Below, in pieces: positions 27,502 through 34,210 of a DNA stretch of 47,833 bases; the first letter of the stretch is position 1, and each line of letters starts with the position of its first letter. The DNA lies in assembly GCA_028712795.1 (NCBI GenBank), contig JAQTPT010000029.1, positions 1 to 47,833 of the forward strand, read 5' to 3'. A model generated the notes under the pieces. That model was not told the DNA's origin and searched no databases. It saw only the letters and a list, made by a program, of their open reading frames with translations. The translations under genes were made by a program, and so were the position numbers. The stretch comes from Methylococcales bacterium. GTDB lineage: Bacteria; Pseudomonadota; Gammaproteobacteria; Methylococcales; Methylomonadaceae.

Positions 27502-27762
27502 ATGCCGACTATTTCAATGTTTTACGGCATCATAATCAAAATGTTCTTTGACGATCACGCCCTGCCGCACTTTCATGCGGAATACGGTGAGTATGAGTTG
27601 ATTATCGCGATCAATCCGATTAAAATCGTTAATGGCGATGCGCCAAAGCGCGTGAAGTCGATGGTTTTGGAATGGACGGCGCTACATCAGGAAGAGTTGT
27701 TGAAAGACTGGGAGCTGTGTAAAAGCATGCAGTCGCCATTACCGATTGAACCTTTGGAGTAG
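27502..27762 (+). CDS. DUF4160 protein (module 1)
   Basis: 86 residues that match DUF4160: PTISMFYGIIIKMFFDDHAL followed by PHFHAEYGEYELIIAI. The sequence P-H-F-H-A is the family mark. It is followed after 4 bases by a DUF2442 gene; this pairing recurs twice more in the window. The biochemical role of DUF4160 is not established; the small size, pairing and company of toxin-antitoxin genes suggest a two-gene module of that kind. It is divergent in sequence from modules 2 and 3. Confidence 0.85.
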   Translation: MPTISMFYGIIIKMFFDDHALPHFHAEYGEYELIIAINPIKIVNGDAPKRVKSMVLEWTALHQEELLKDWELCKSMQSPLPIEPLE

Positions 27763-27766
27763 AGCT

Positions 27767-28009
27767 ATGTTTTATTACATAAAAGCCATAGAGGCCAATC
27801 CCGATAACTACACAATAAAAATCACTTATACAGATAATGTCGTGGTTAATGCCGATTTTAAGGATTTATTGAATAAAGGGGTAATGACCGCCTTAAAAAA
27901 ACCCGAAGTATTTAAGCAAGTCAGCATAGACAACAAGGGCCGCGCTATTGCCTGGAAAGCCCAAGATATTGATTTTTGCGCCGATGCGCTTCGGTTGAAA
28001 TATCATTAA
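27767..28009 (+). CDS. DUF2442 protein (module 1)
   Basis: 80 residues from the ATG at 27767 (the open frame begins at 27746, but GGAG precedes the later ATG). The sequence YTDNVVVNADFKDLL and the tail DIDFCADALRLKYH match DUF2442, whose C-terminal part normally ends in a W/I-x-D-I-D-x-x-x-x-x-L-R pattern. Paired with the DUF4160 gene just upstream. Function unknown. Confidence 0.8.
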   Translation: MFYYIKAIEANPDNYTIKITYTDNVVVNADFKDLLNKGVMTALKKPEVFKQVSIDNKGRAIAWKAQDIDFCADALRLKYH

Positions 28010-28053
28010 AATCAATGGGTTCAAAATCAATGGGGTCAGACTACATTGATTGT
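28010..28053. repeat. AATCAATGGGGTCA-type repeat, left copy
   Basis: The stretch contains AAATCAATGGGTTC and then AAATCAATGGGGTCAGACTA with CATTGATTG behind it. The same words occur at 28371-28409 on the other side of the small membrane-protein gene. It begins at the DUF2442 stop. Confidence 0.65.
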
Positions 28054-28079
28054 TCAAATAAACACAAACGAAAATAAAG

Positions 28080-28349
28080 ATGAAAAGTAACGATGGTACT
28101 ACGATAATTTTAGGGTTGATTGCTTTCGTTGCGGCTCTATTCATTACCGTAATGTTTTATCATTTTTTTATCCCAATATGGATTGCATTCGGTTTGCAGG
28201 AAATAACTTTCAAAAACCACAAGTACAAAAGAGCTATCGGAACAGTTATAGCGTTAATTGGAATTGTGCTGATGTTTATACTGTTCCCTGTATCAAGCAC
28301 ATACTATGCAAGCTCGCACAACGAGCACCAGGGTTGGTATCAACGCTAA
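28080..28349 (+). CDS. Small two-helix membrane protein, hypothetical
   Basis: 89 residues with two clear membrane segments (TIILGLIAFVAALFITVMFY and IGTVIALIGIVLMFILF) separated by a short polar loop containing ITFKNHKYKR. No signal peptidase site and no family that I recognise. It is enclosed by AATCAATGGGG repeats at 28010 and 28371, as if carried in a repeat-bounded cassette. Its base composition is more A+T-rich than that of its neighbours. Confidence 0.55.
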   Translation: MKSNDGTTIILGLIAFVAALFITVMFYHFFIPIWIAFGLQEITFKNHKYKRAIGTVIALIGIVLMFILFPVSSTYYASSHNEHQGWYQR

Positions 28350-28370
28350 TAATTGCTTATTTCCCACAAA

Positions 28371-28409
28371 ATCAATGGGGTCAAATCAATGGAGTCTGAC
28401 CCCATTGAT
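28371..28409. repeat. AATCAATGGGGTCA-type hairpin, right copy
   Basis: ATCAATGGGGTCA (28371-28383) and TGACCCCATTGAT (28397-28409) form a 13-bp perfect stem around a 13-base loop, which itself holds another partial copy. Repeats with these words are, in my experience, associated with IS200-like transposases. Confidence 0.75.
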
Positions 28410-28432
28410 TGTGCCATTGATTGTGAGCTTTT

Positions 28433-28557
28433 ACGATTACGTTTATGATCGCGTGTCTGGGCGATTCGAACTTCCCTCTTTGGCAGATTTAATTACTCAA
28501 AAAGCGCAAACCTTGCAGGTTTGATGTTGGTTTTCCCCTGGAATTTAAAGTAGATAC
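28433..28557. repeat. 125-bp direct repeat, copy 2
   Basis: Identical to 1-125. Here it closes an open frame (tail FYDYVYDRVSGRFELPSLAD, stop at 28522-28524) and is followed immediately by the first REP head of the RAYT/DUF4160/DUF2442 repeats. Confidence 0.9.
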
Positions 28558-28572
28558 GATTGTCGTTTGTTT

Positions 28573-28597
28573 GGCGGATCGCCTGTCGGCATCCGCC
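28573..28597. repeat. REP hairpin at the head of unit 1
   Basis: GGCGGATCGCC-TGTC-GGCATCCGCC, an imperfect stem upstream of the first RAYT copy. Matching copies lie at 29437-29461 and 30738-30762. Confidence 0.8.
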
Positions 28598-28620
28598 CTA
28601 CGTTTTTACGGAGGTTACGA

Positions 28621-28767
28621 TGCCGGATTACCGGCGGTTTAGGGTGCCGGGCGGCACGTATTTTTTTTACGGTGAATTTGCTGGAACGGCGTTTGGATAC
28701 GCTGGTCCGGCATATTGATGTGCTCCGCGAGGCGGTGGTGCGGGTAGGACAAGCCGCAAAATGCAAC
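28621..28767 (+). pseudogene. Truncated, frameshifted RAYT (unit 1)
   Basis: Closely similar to the first ~40 codons of the intact RAYT at 29486 (MPDYRRFRVPGGTYFF...LLERRLDTLVRHID). A run of eight T residues here, against seven in the intact copy, shifts the frame after GTYFF. About 145 bases in, the similarity stops and most of the gene, including the HUH motif, is missing. A DUF4160 gene follows. Confidence 0.8.
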
Positions 28768-28814
28768 GTTAGGCAATGTTTCCATGGATAAAAGTTACGT
28801 GTATCATTTGGTCC

Positions 28815-29054
28815 ATGAGTCCAACAGTTTTCCGTGAAGCTGGTTTCCGATTTTACTTCTTTTCTCGGGAAGAACCGAGAATGCATGTCCATGTTCAAGG
28901 ACAAAACGGCGAAGCCAAGTACTGGCTTGAACCACAGATTGAGCTTGCTCAATCTGTGGGCCTTTCCCGACGTGAAATCAATGAAGCACTTCGCCTTATA
29001 CAGGAGCATGAATATGATATCCGCAGCGCTTGGTACAAGCATTTCCCCAGTTGA
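28815..29054 (+). CDS. DUF4160 protein (module 2)
   Basis: 79 residues from ATG 28815 (MSPTVFREAGFRFYFF, then SREEPRMHVHVQGQNGEAKY). The P-R-M-H-V-H-V segment is the DUF4160 mark. Upstream frame extensions are rejected because they are not kept between modules 2 and 3. It ends inside the DUF2442 gene, which begins 47 bases before its stop. Nearly the same protein is encoded at 30111. Function unknown. Confidence 0.85.
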   Translation: MSPTVFREAGFRFYFFSREEPRMHVHVQGQNGEAKYWLEPQIELAQSVGLSRREINEALRLIQEHEYDIRSAWYKHFPS

Positions 29055-29283
29055 GGTTACCAACATCTCTCAATACGGCTTCTGGCTGCTGATTGGGGAT
29101 GAAGAGCTTTTCTTGCCGTTTTCCGAATTCCCTTGGTTTCGGAATGCCGCCATTGGAAATATCTTGCATGTCGAGCACCCATCTTCGAATCACCTGTACT
29201 GGCCCGAACTAGATATTGATTTAGCCATTGATTCAATTCGCCATCCCGAACAGTTTCCGCTTGTAAGTCGGGTCGATACCTAA
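29008..29283 (+). CDS. DUF2442 protein (module 2)
   Basis: 91 residues from ATG 29008 in a different frame from the overlapping DUF4160 gene. The core is PVEVTNISQYGFWLLIGDEE, then FLPFSEFPWFRNA and a tail LYWPELDIDLAIDSIRHPEQ that fits DUF2442. A start inside the partner gene is shared by module 3, so tight translational coupling is real. An in-frame second ATG at 29014 is also possible. Confidence 0.85.
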   Translation: MNMISAALGTSISPVEVTNISQYGFWLLIGDEELFLPFSEFPWFRNAAIGNILHVEHPSSNHLYWPELDIDLAIDSIRHPEQFPLVSRVDT

Positions 29284-29292
29284 CCCGCGTAA

Positions 29293-29317
29293 GGCGGAAG
29301 CCGTTAGGCGTTCCGCC
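29293..29317. repeat. REP hairpin at the tail of unit 1
   Basis: GGCGGAAGCC-GTTA-GGCGTTCCGCC, directly after the DUF2442 gene. The same hairpin closes unit 2 at 30589-30613. Confidence 0.8.
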
Positions 29318-29436
29318 GGATGATGAAGAACCCTTAACCGGTTACGGGTTCCGCCATGGGGACGGCTACATTCCCGCATGATTTCGCGGTATCGGTGCGA
29401 TGGTTTCTGCGTTGGTATAGGCATTGTCGCTTGATT

Positions 29437-29461
29437 GGTGGATCGCCTGTCGGCATCCACC
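29437..29461. repeat. REP hairpin at the head of unit 2
   Basis: GGTGGATCGCC-TGTC-GGCATCCACC; the two paired changes relative to 28573-28597 keep the stem intact (compensatory G-C to T-A change), which indicates selection for structure or gene-conversion-like mobility. Confidence 0.8.
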
Positions 29462-29485
29462 CTACGTTTTTTTACAGAGGTTTAG

Positions 29486-30022
29486 ATGCCGGATTATCGG
29501 CGGTTTAGGGTGCCGGGCGGCACGTATTTTTTTACTGTGAATTTGCTGGAACGGCGTTTGGATACGCTGGTCCGGCATATCGATGCGCTCCGCGAGGCGG
29601 TGCGGGTAACGAAACGGGAGCGGCCTTTCCACATCGATGCCTGGGTGGTGCTGCCGGATCATATACACTGTGTTTGGACGTTGCCGCCGGGTGATGATGA
29701 TTTTTCCAATCGCTGGAAAGCCATCAAGATACGCTTTGTGCAAAAAATTCCGGCCACTGAGCGACGTTCCGAGGTCCGCGTGGCACGTCATGAACGGGGT
29801 GTATGGCAACGGCGCTTTTGGGAGCATGCCATCCGGGATGATTACGATTATGCTACCCACATCGATTACTGTCATTGGAACCCCATGAAACATGGCCTGG
29901 TGCAACGGGTAGCGGATTGGCCGTATTCTTCATTTCATCAGTATGTTCGCCGAGGGCTGATTTTAGAAGATTGGGCCGGTGGAATCGCCGAGCAGGAAGG
30001 ATCGTACGGAGAATCCAGGTAG
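29486..30022 (+). CDS. REP-associated tyrosine transposase (unit 2, intact)
   Basis: 178 residues with the complete RAYT layout: PDYRRFRVPGGTYFFTVNLL, the HUH motif in WVVLPDHIHCVWTLPPGDDD, then RFWEHAIRDDYDYATHIDYC and WNPMKHGLV, with candidate nucleophile tyrosines in the DDYDY segment, and the end WPYSSFHQYV. ACAGAGG precedes the ATG. It is the only complete copy of its subtype here and could mobilise the hairpins around the units. It differs from the RAYT at 4261. Confidence 0.92.
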   Translation: MPDYRRFRVPGGTYFFTVNLLERRLDTLVRHIDALREAVRVTKRERPFHIDAWVVLPDHIHCVWTLPPGDDDFSNRWKAIKIRFVQKIPATERRSEVRVARHERGVWQRRFWEHAIRDDYDYATHIDYCHWNPMKHGLVQRVADWPYSSFHQYVRRGLILEDWAGGIAEQEGSYGESR

Positions 30023-30110
30023 TCATATTTTTCCTGCCTCTACAACTGGTAAGGAGGAACCGGTTTACCGGGTTGTTTCCATAGATAAAAGTTACGTGTA
30101 TCATTGGTCT

Positions 30111-30350
30111 ATGAGTCCAACAGTTTTTCGCGAAGCCGGTTTCCGATTTTACTTCTTTTCGCGGGAAGAACCGAGAATGCATGTACATGTGCAAGGCCAA
30201 AACGGCGAAGCCAAATATTGGCTTGATCCAAAAATTGAACTTGCTCAATCTATCGGTCTTTCTCGACGAGAAATCCAAGAAGCACTTCGCCTTGTACAGG
30301 AGCATGAATGTGACATCCGCGATGCTTGGCATAAGCACTTCCCCAGTTGA
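30111..30350 (+). CDS. DUF4160 protein (module 3)
   Basis: 79 residues, near-identical to module 2 (a handful of substitutions, for example YWLDPKIELAQSIGLSRRE against YWLEPQIELAQSVGLSRRE). Start ATG 30111. The 40 bases before the start are also kept between modules 2 and 3 (TGTTTCCATxGATAAAAG), so promoter or leader was duplicated along with the gene. It overlaps its DUF2442 partner by 47 bases. Confidence 0.85.
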   Translation: MSPTVFREAGFRFYFFSREEPRMHVHVQGQNGEAKYWLDPKIELAQSIGLSRREIQEALRLVQEHECDIRDAWHKHFPS

Positions 30351-30579
30351 AGTAACCAATATCTCTAAGTACGGTTTCTGGCTGCTGTTGGGAGATGAAG
30401 AGCTTTTCTTGCCATTTTCCGAATTCCCGTGGTTTCGGGATGCCAATGTTGCTAATATTTTGCATGTTGAACTTCCTTCTTCGAATCATCTTTACTGGCC
30501 CGATTTGGATATTGACTTAGCCGTTGAATCAATCCGTCATCCCGAACAGTTTCCGCTGGCCAGCCATGTCAACCCGTAA
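30304..30579 (+). CDS. DUF2442 protein (module 3)
   Basis: 91 residues from ATG 30304, near-identical to module 2: PVEVTNISKYGFWLLLGDEE, FLPFSEFPWFRDA and LYWPDLDIDLAVESIRHPEQ. The differences are mostly conservative, so the duplicates are under purifying selection or are very young. Confidence 0.85.
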   Translation: MNVTSAMLGISTSPVEVTNISKYGFWLLLGDEELFLPFSEFPWFRDANVANILHVELPSSNHLYWPDLDIDLAVESIRHPEQFPLASHVNP

Positions 30580-30588
30580 CATGCGTAA

Positions 30589-30613
30589 GGCGGAAGCCGT
30601 TAGGCGTTCCGCC
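30589..30613. repeat. REP hairpin at the tail of unit 2
   Basis: Identical in the stem to 29293-29317 (GGCGGAAGCC-GTTA-GGCGTTCCGCC). The following ~150 bases are also similar to 29318-29461, with scattered changes. The stretch 30580-30886 has no gene. Confidence 0.8.
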
Positions 30614-30737
30614 GGATGATGAAGAACCGGTAGTCGGTCGCAAGTTCCGCCATTGCGAAACGGCCCCGTTGGCGGGATGATTTCGCCGGTATCGGTGCGA
30701 TGGTTTCTGCGTGGGCATATGGCACTGTCGTTTAATT

Positions 30738-30762
30738 GACGGATCACCTGTCGGCATCCGGC
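30738..30762. repeat. REP hairpin closing the array (third head copy)
   Basis: GACGGATCACC-TGTC-GGCATCCGGC, a degenerate copy of the head hairpins. After it the sequence diverges from units 1 and 2 and no RAYT follows. Confidence 0.65.
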
Positions 30763-30886
30763 TTGCTTTTTGGCTGAGGTATTTCTGCATTGAGCATAAC
30801 CGATTAAACTGTGTCGAAATCTTGCCGTACAGAAATAAAATAAAGATTACCAGATCGGCTGTACATAAACCTAAGGAGGCTTAAAA

Positions 30887-31198
30887 ATGCACCCCTTTAT
30901 CCATCAACATCAGTCCGCCATTGCTGAACTCTGCCGACGCTATCATGTACACCGGCTTGAAGTGTTTGGTTCTGCGGCGCGTGGAACAGATTTCGTCCCG
31001 GAAAGCAGTGATGCCGATTTCCTTGTGGAGTTCTCGCCATTTGCTGTCGGCCCTACGCTAAAGGATTTTTTTGGTTTACAAGCTGACTTGACGCAAATCC
31101 TGGGATGCGCTGTTGATCTGGCGGAATCCTCAGCCCTGCGCAATCCCTTTGTGCAGGCCAGCGTCAATCGAAGCCGCGAAGTTGTCTATGCAGCGTGA
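30887..31198 (+). CDS. mntA: MntA-type minimal nucleotidyltransferase antitoxin
   Basis: 103 residues with the polymerase-beta-like nucleotidyltransferase motif GSAARG (28-33) and the metal-binding pair D42-A-D44 in SSDADFLVEF. In HEPN/MNT modules the MNT protein is the antitoxin and can add AMP groups to a tyrosine of the HEPN toxin. AAGGAGG lies 10 bases before the ATG. It overlaps hepT by 11 bases. The pair looks intact. Confidence 0.88.
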   Translation: MHPFIHQHQSAIAELCRRYHVHRLEVFGSAARGTDFVPESSDADFLVEFSPFAVGPTLKDFFGLQADLTQILGCAVDLAESSALRNPFVQASVNRSREVVYAA

Positions 31199-31538
31199 TC
31201 CACGCGCCTATCTCTGGGATGCAAGGGAGGCCGCCGCGGCAATACTGGAATTTGTGTCGGGTAAAACCTTCGAGGACTATGTCACGGACCGGTTATTGCG
31301 TTCCGCTGTCGAGCGCCAGTTCGAAATCATAGGCGAGGCGCTTAATCAATTATGCAAAATCGAGCCGCAATGGGCCGATCGCATTCCTGATGTGCCTCAA
31401 ATCATCGCGTTTCGTAACGTGCTGATTCATGGTTATGCCTCGGTTAACGATTTGACGGTCTGGCGCACTATTGATGAATCCCTGCCGACACTGCATGAAA
31501 CCGTGACCAGACTGCTGGATGAGGCGGGCAAGTCCTGA
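31188..31538 (+). CDS. hepT: HepT-type HEPN ribonuclease toxin
   Basis: 116 residues, DUF86/HEPN family. The Rx4HxY motif is RNVLIHGY (Arg76, His81, Tyr83): Arg and His form the RNase site and the Tyr is the usual AMPylation target of MntA. Also typical are AVERQFEIIGEALNQL and the early DPRAYLWDAREA. The ATG at 31188 lies inside mntA, so the two are translationally coupled. The frame extends upstream to 31113 inside mntA without family similarity. Confidence 0.9.
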   Translation: MQRDPRAYLWDAREAAAAILEFVSGKTFEDYVTDRLLRSAVERQFEIIGEALNQLCKIEPQWADRIPDVPQIIAFRNVLIHGYASVNDLTVWRTIDESLPTLHETVTRLLDEAGKS

Positions 31539-31701
31539 CCAGCAATTTCGCTCAGGAGAATTTTGAAAAAACTAAATCCGTCCGGTCTGAGTTAGTCGAT
31601 GGATCAACGGAGAAAAGATGGCGGTCAATGGTATATTTACCACTCAATGTCACATAGAGCCGGTATAATTAACCTTTTTTTGACTCATAAGGTTAACCCA
31701 G

Positions 31702-32466
31702 ATGTCCATTTCGCTTGCTGTACTTGAAGAAGTGGTCCGTGAAGCAGGATCAATTGCATTGGCTTATTTCAAGGACTTAAAAAATGTAGAGGTCAAACAA
31801 AAAAGCCCGCGAGACTTTGTGACCGCTGCCGACGTAGCGGTTGAGGATTTTTTAAAAGAAACCCTAACCAGGAAATACCCGGAATATGGTTTTTGGGGGG
31901 AAGAGGGTGGGCAAAGCGCCAACCAAACCAATCGATGGATAGTCGATCCTATCGACGGCACGCATTCGTTTGCAAAAGGCCAATACTTTTGGGGCATCAG
32001 CGTCGCACTGGAAATTGATCAAGAACTGATGATGGGGGCGGTTTATGCGCCGGCTTTAAATGATTACTACTGTGCGGAGAAGGGTAAGGGAGCCTGGAAA
32101 AACGGTCAGCCTATCACTGTTTCCTCTGAGACCAGTCTGGCTGACGGGATGGTTGGTACCGGATTTGCCTGCCTGCGTTCTTATCTGGAAGATAATAATC
32201 TGGCCCGGTTTGGCAGAATCGCCCAAAATACTACGGGGCAGCGGCGTTTTGGCTCTGCGGCAGTGGATTTATGTCTGGTTGCGGATGGTCAGCTTGATGC
32301 TTTTTGGGAGCAGGAATTAAACTTGTATGATGTTGCTGCGGGCGCTTTAATCGCCAGGGAAGCGGGCGCGACCGTGACTGATTTTAAAGGCAATGAAGGC
32401 CTCTTTCCAAAGCAGGTTCTGGTCACGAATGGCAAGATTCTTGGCCAGATTCTTCCGCTGATGTAA
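31702..32466 (+). CDS. Inositol-monophosphatase-family phosphatase (possible histidinol phosphatase)
   Basis: 254 residues with the metal-binding sites of the family: GEEGG (67-71), WIVDPIDGTHSF (79-90, Asp82 and Asp85) and the late LYDVAAGALIAREAGATV. Members act on inositol phosphates, 3'-phosphoadenosine 5'-phosphate or histidinol phosphate. The version with G-T-H-S-F and a Y-F-W-G-I-S-V segment resembles HisN-type histidinol phosphatases, but without his genes nearby this is not decided. It stands alone on the plus strand. Confidence 0.87.
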   Translation: MSISLAVLEEVVREAGSIALAYFKDLKNVEVKQKSPRDFVTAADVAVEDFLKETLTRKYPEYGFWGEEGGQSANQTNRWIVDPIDGTHSFAKGQYFWGISVALEIDQELMMGAVYAPALNDYYCAEKGKGAWKNGQPITVSSETSLADGMVGTGFACLRSYLEDNNLARFGRIAQNTTGQRRFGSAAVDLCLVADGQLDAFWEQELNLYDVAAGALIAREAGATVTDFKGNEGLFPKQVLVTNGKILGQILPLM

Positions 32467-32570
32467 TTTAAATTAACCGAGGAATCAAGCCGGTAAGCAA
32501 ATGCTGGCTGGTTTTTGCCACCACTTGCATAAGCCATAAAGTTGCAGCGCAAACTCGGCGGCAACTGAAT

Positions 32571-33326
32571 CTACAAAAAAATCCGCATAGGTCTGACTTT
32601 GGTTCTATCCAGAATTGGCAAGGCCGCAATCGCTTCACGCAGTTTGGCTTCCCAACTGCGTCTTAGCCGGACCATATAGTCGTCGTCATCGTCAAAGCAA
32701 TAATATTCGTCCAGACTAAAACTGCCTTTACGGTAAATAAGCATTTCCACAGGCGCTCCGACGCTGGCATTACTGCGTATGGTAGAGTCCATGGACACCA
32801 GGCAGCAACGCGCAGCTTCGTCTATTGAGGTGTTCAGTTTAAGAAACCGGTCCAATATGGGCTTACCGTATTTACTCTCGCCAATTTGCAGAAAAGGCGT
32901 GTTGGCTGAGCTGGTTATACTGTTGCCCTCGGCATAAACCATGTAAGCGCAGTGGGGGTCGGCGCCGATTTGCCCTGCTAAAATAAAGCTGGCGGACGGG
33001 TTAAACGCGGATTGTCCCTGAGGGCTATGATGATGTTTCTGCTTTTCGACGCTGATATGGCCCAAATAATCGGCAGCCTCAAACAAGCTTTCCACATTAT
33101 TTAAATTAATGGGGGCATTCTTGATTTTATCGCGGTGCAATTGCTCTAAAACGGCCTGAGTGGTAGCGAGATTACCGGCGCAGAGTAACACAATCTTACG
33201 GTCATTTATCGTATCAAATGCGTGCATTTTACCGTGCGTGCTGACATTATCAATACCGGCATTGGTTCTTGAGTCAGAAACCAGAATAAGTCCTTCGTCT
33301 ATAGAAGCAGCAATACAATAAGTCAT
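32571..33326 (-). CDS. anbu: Anbu-type bacterial proteasome homologue
   Basis: A 251-residue NTN hydrolase. After removal of Met1 the nucleophile would be Thr2; Asp18 (SDSRTNAG) and Lys33 (THGKMHAF) complete the proteasome-like triad. The start MTYCIAASIDEGLILVSDSR and the later LLCAGNLATTQAVLEQL are typical of Anbu. Known Anbu proteins self-assemble into open rings, and activity against proteins is weak or undetected. It is last in the minus-strand series, 34 bases after the transglutaminase-like gene. An acidic run (FDDDDDY) lies near the C-terminus. Confidence 0.9.
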   Translation of the reverse strand: MTYCIAASIDEGLILVSDSRTNAGIDNVSTHGKMHAFDTINDRKIVLLCAGNLATTQAVLEQLHRDKIKNAPINLNNVESLFEAADYLGHISVEKQKHHHSPQGQSAFNPSASFILAGQIGADPHCAYMVYAEGNSITSSANTPFLQIGESKYGKPILDRFLKLNTSIDEAARCCLVSMDSTIRSNASVGAPVEMLIYRKGSFSLDEYYCFDDDDDYMVRLRRSWEAKLREAIAALPILDRTKVRPMRIFL

Positions 33327-33360
33327 GAACGGTTAGCCGATGTAATAAAATTATAATCCG

Positions 33361-34149
33361 TCAATTATCCAGCAAATTAACCCGAACGTCCATGTTGTTT
33401 AATTGGCAACCCGAGCCAAACTGATGAAATATGGCAACATCCGCTGCATCGCGTCCAAAAGCAATAACCACTCTGCCGCCCCGGAAGTCAATTTGCGTGG
33501 GGTCGAAGGTATACCATTGATCGGCGACATAGGCCTCAAACCAGGCATGTAAATCCATCGGTTGCAGATTATGCAGGTAACCTACGACCAGCCGCGCGGG
33601 TATGCTGATGCTGCGGCAGAGCGTGATGGCAAGTTGGGCAAGGTCTCTGCATACGCCATGCCCAAGTTGGTGCACTTCAACAGCCGATAGGGGAAATTCA
33701 CTGGAGCCCGGTAAATAGTGTATGGAATTACGGACCCAGTCATTGATTTTTTTGACCTGGTCGTAACCTGGCAAAGCGTCAAAGGTTATTTCCCTGGCAA
33801 GGTTTCCAAACCGGTCGGATTCACAATAGCGGCTGGGTAACAGATAGGTAAGCACTTCGTTAGGCAAATTCTGTATCTCAACGAAACAGGCACCCGGCGC
33901 AACATCAACGCTGTTCATGACCATGACTTCAGCCGAGGCCTGAATTAAAAGATTTCCGATGGGCGCGAGCAAACGTTGACATGAATTGCCAAAGCTGTCA
34001 GTGCTTTCTATCATTGGTATAGCCGGTTTACTGATAAAGACCTCACGGTTTATCCATTGCTGTATGCCCCTGTAGGGGCGCAGCATTAAAATTAAAACGC
34101 TTGCTTCAACCACCTGAAAACGGAGATTACAACTAACCCTTAATTTCAT
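33361..34149 (-). CDS. Transglutaminase-like cysteine peptidase-fold protein (first copy)
   Basis: 262 residues. The N-terminal ~120 form the beta-rich Bact_transglu_N-type domain; the catalytic triad follows as Cys167 (GHGVCRDLAQ), His201 (MDLHAWFEAY) and Asp216 (TFDPTQ). A TTG at 34152 is open, but the ATG at 34149 is preceded by AAGGA and is preferred. No signal peptide. It may ligate or cleave amide bonds; substrate unknown. It is translated between the ParA-like gene and anbu. Confidence 0.9.
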   Translation of the reverse strand: MKLRVSCNLRFQVVEASVLILMLRPYRGIQQWINREVFISKPAIPMIESTDSFGNSCQRLLAPIGNLLIQASAEVMVMNSVDVAPGACFVEIQNLPNEVLTYLLPSRYCESDRFGNLAREITFDALPGYDQVKKINDWVRNSIHYLPGSSEFPLSAVEVHQLGHGVCRDLAQLAITLCRSISIPARLVVGYLHNLQPMDLHAWFEAYVADQWYTFDPTQIDFRGGRVVIAFGRDAADVAIFHQFGSGCQLNNMDVRVNLLDN

Positions 34150-34210
34150 CAATATTCCTTAGCTCTTCTTACTTGAGTGTTTGCCGGCATGAATGACCGG
34201 GATCATCACA

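Noticed and set aside
28306..28524. A 72-codon frame ending in the 125-bp repeat
   Set aside because: Its first half is translated hairpin repeat; only the tail within the repeat looks protein-like, and no start codon fits, so it is at most the end of a lost gene.
28558..30762. CRISPR array
   Set aside because: The repeats are few, hairpin-shaped and separated by genes, with no regular spacers and no cas genes.
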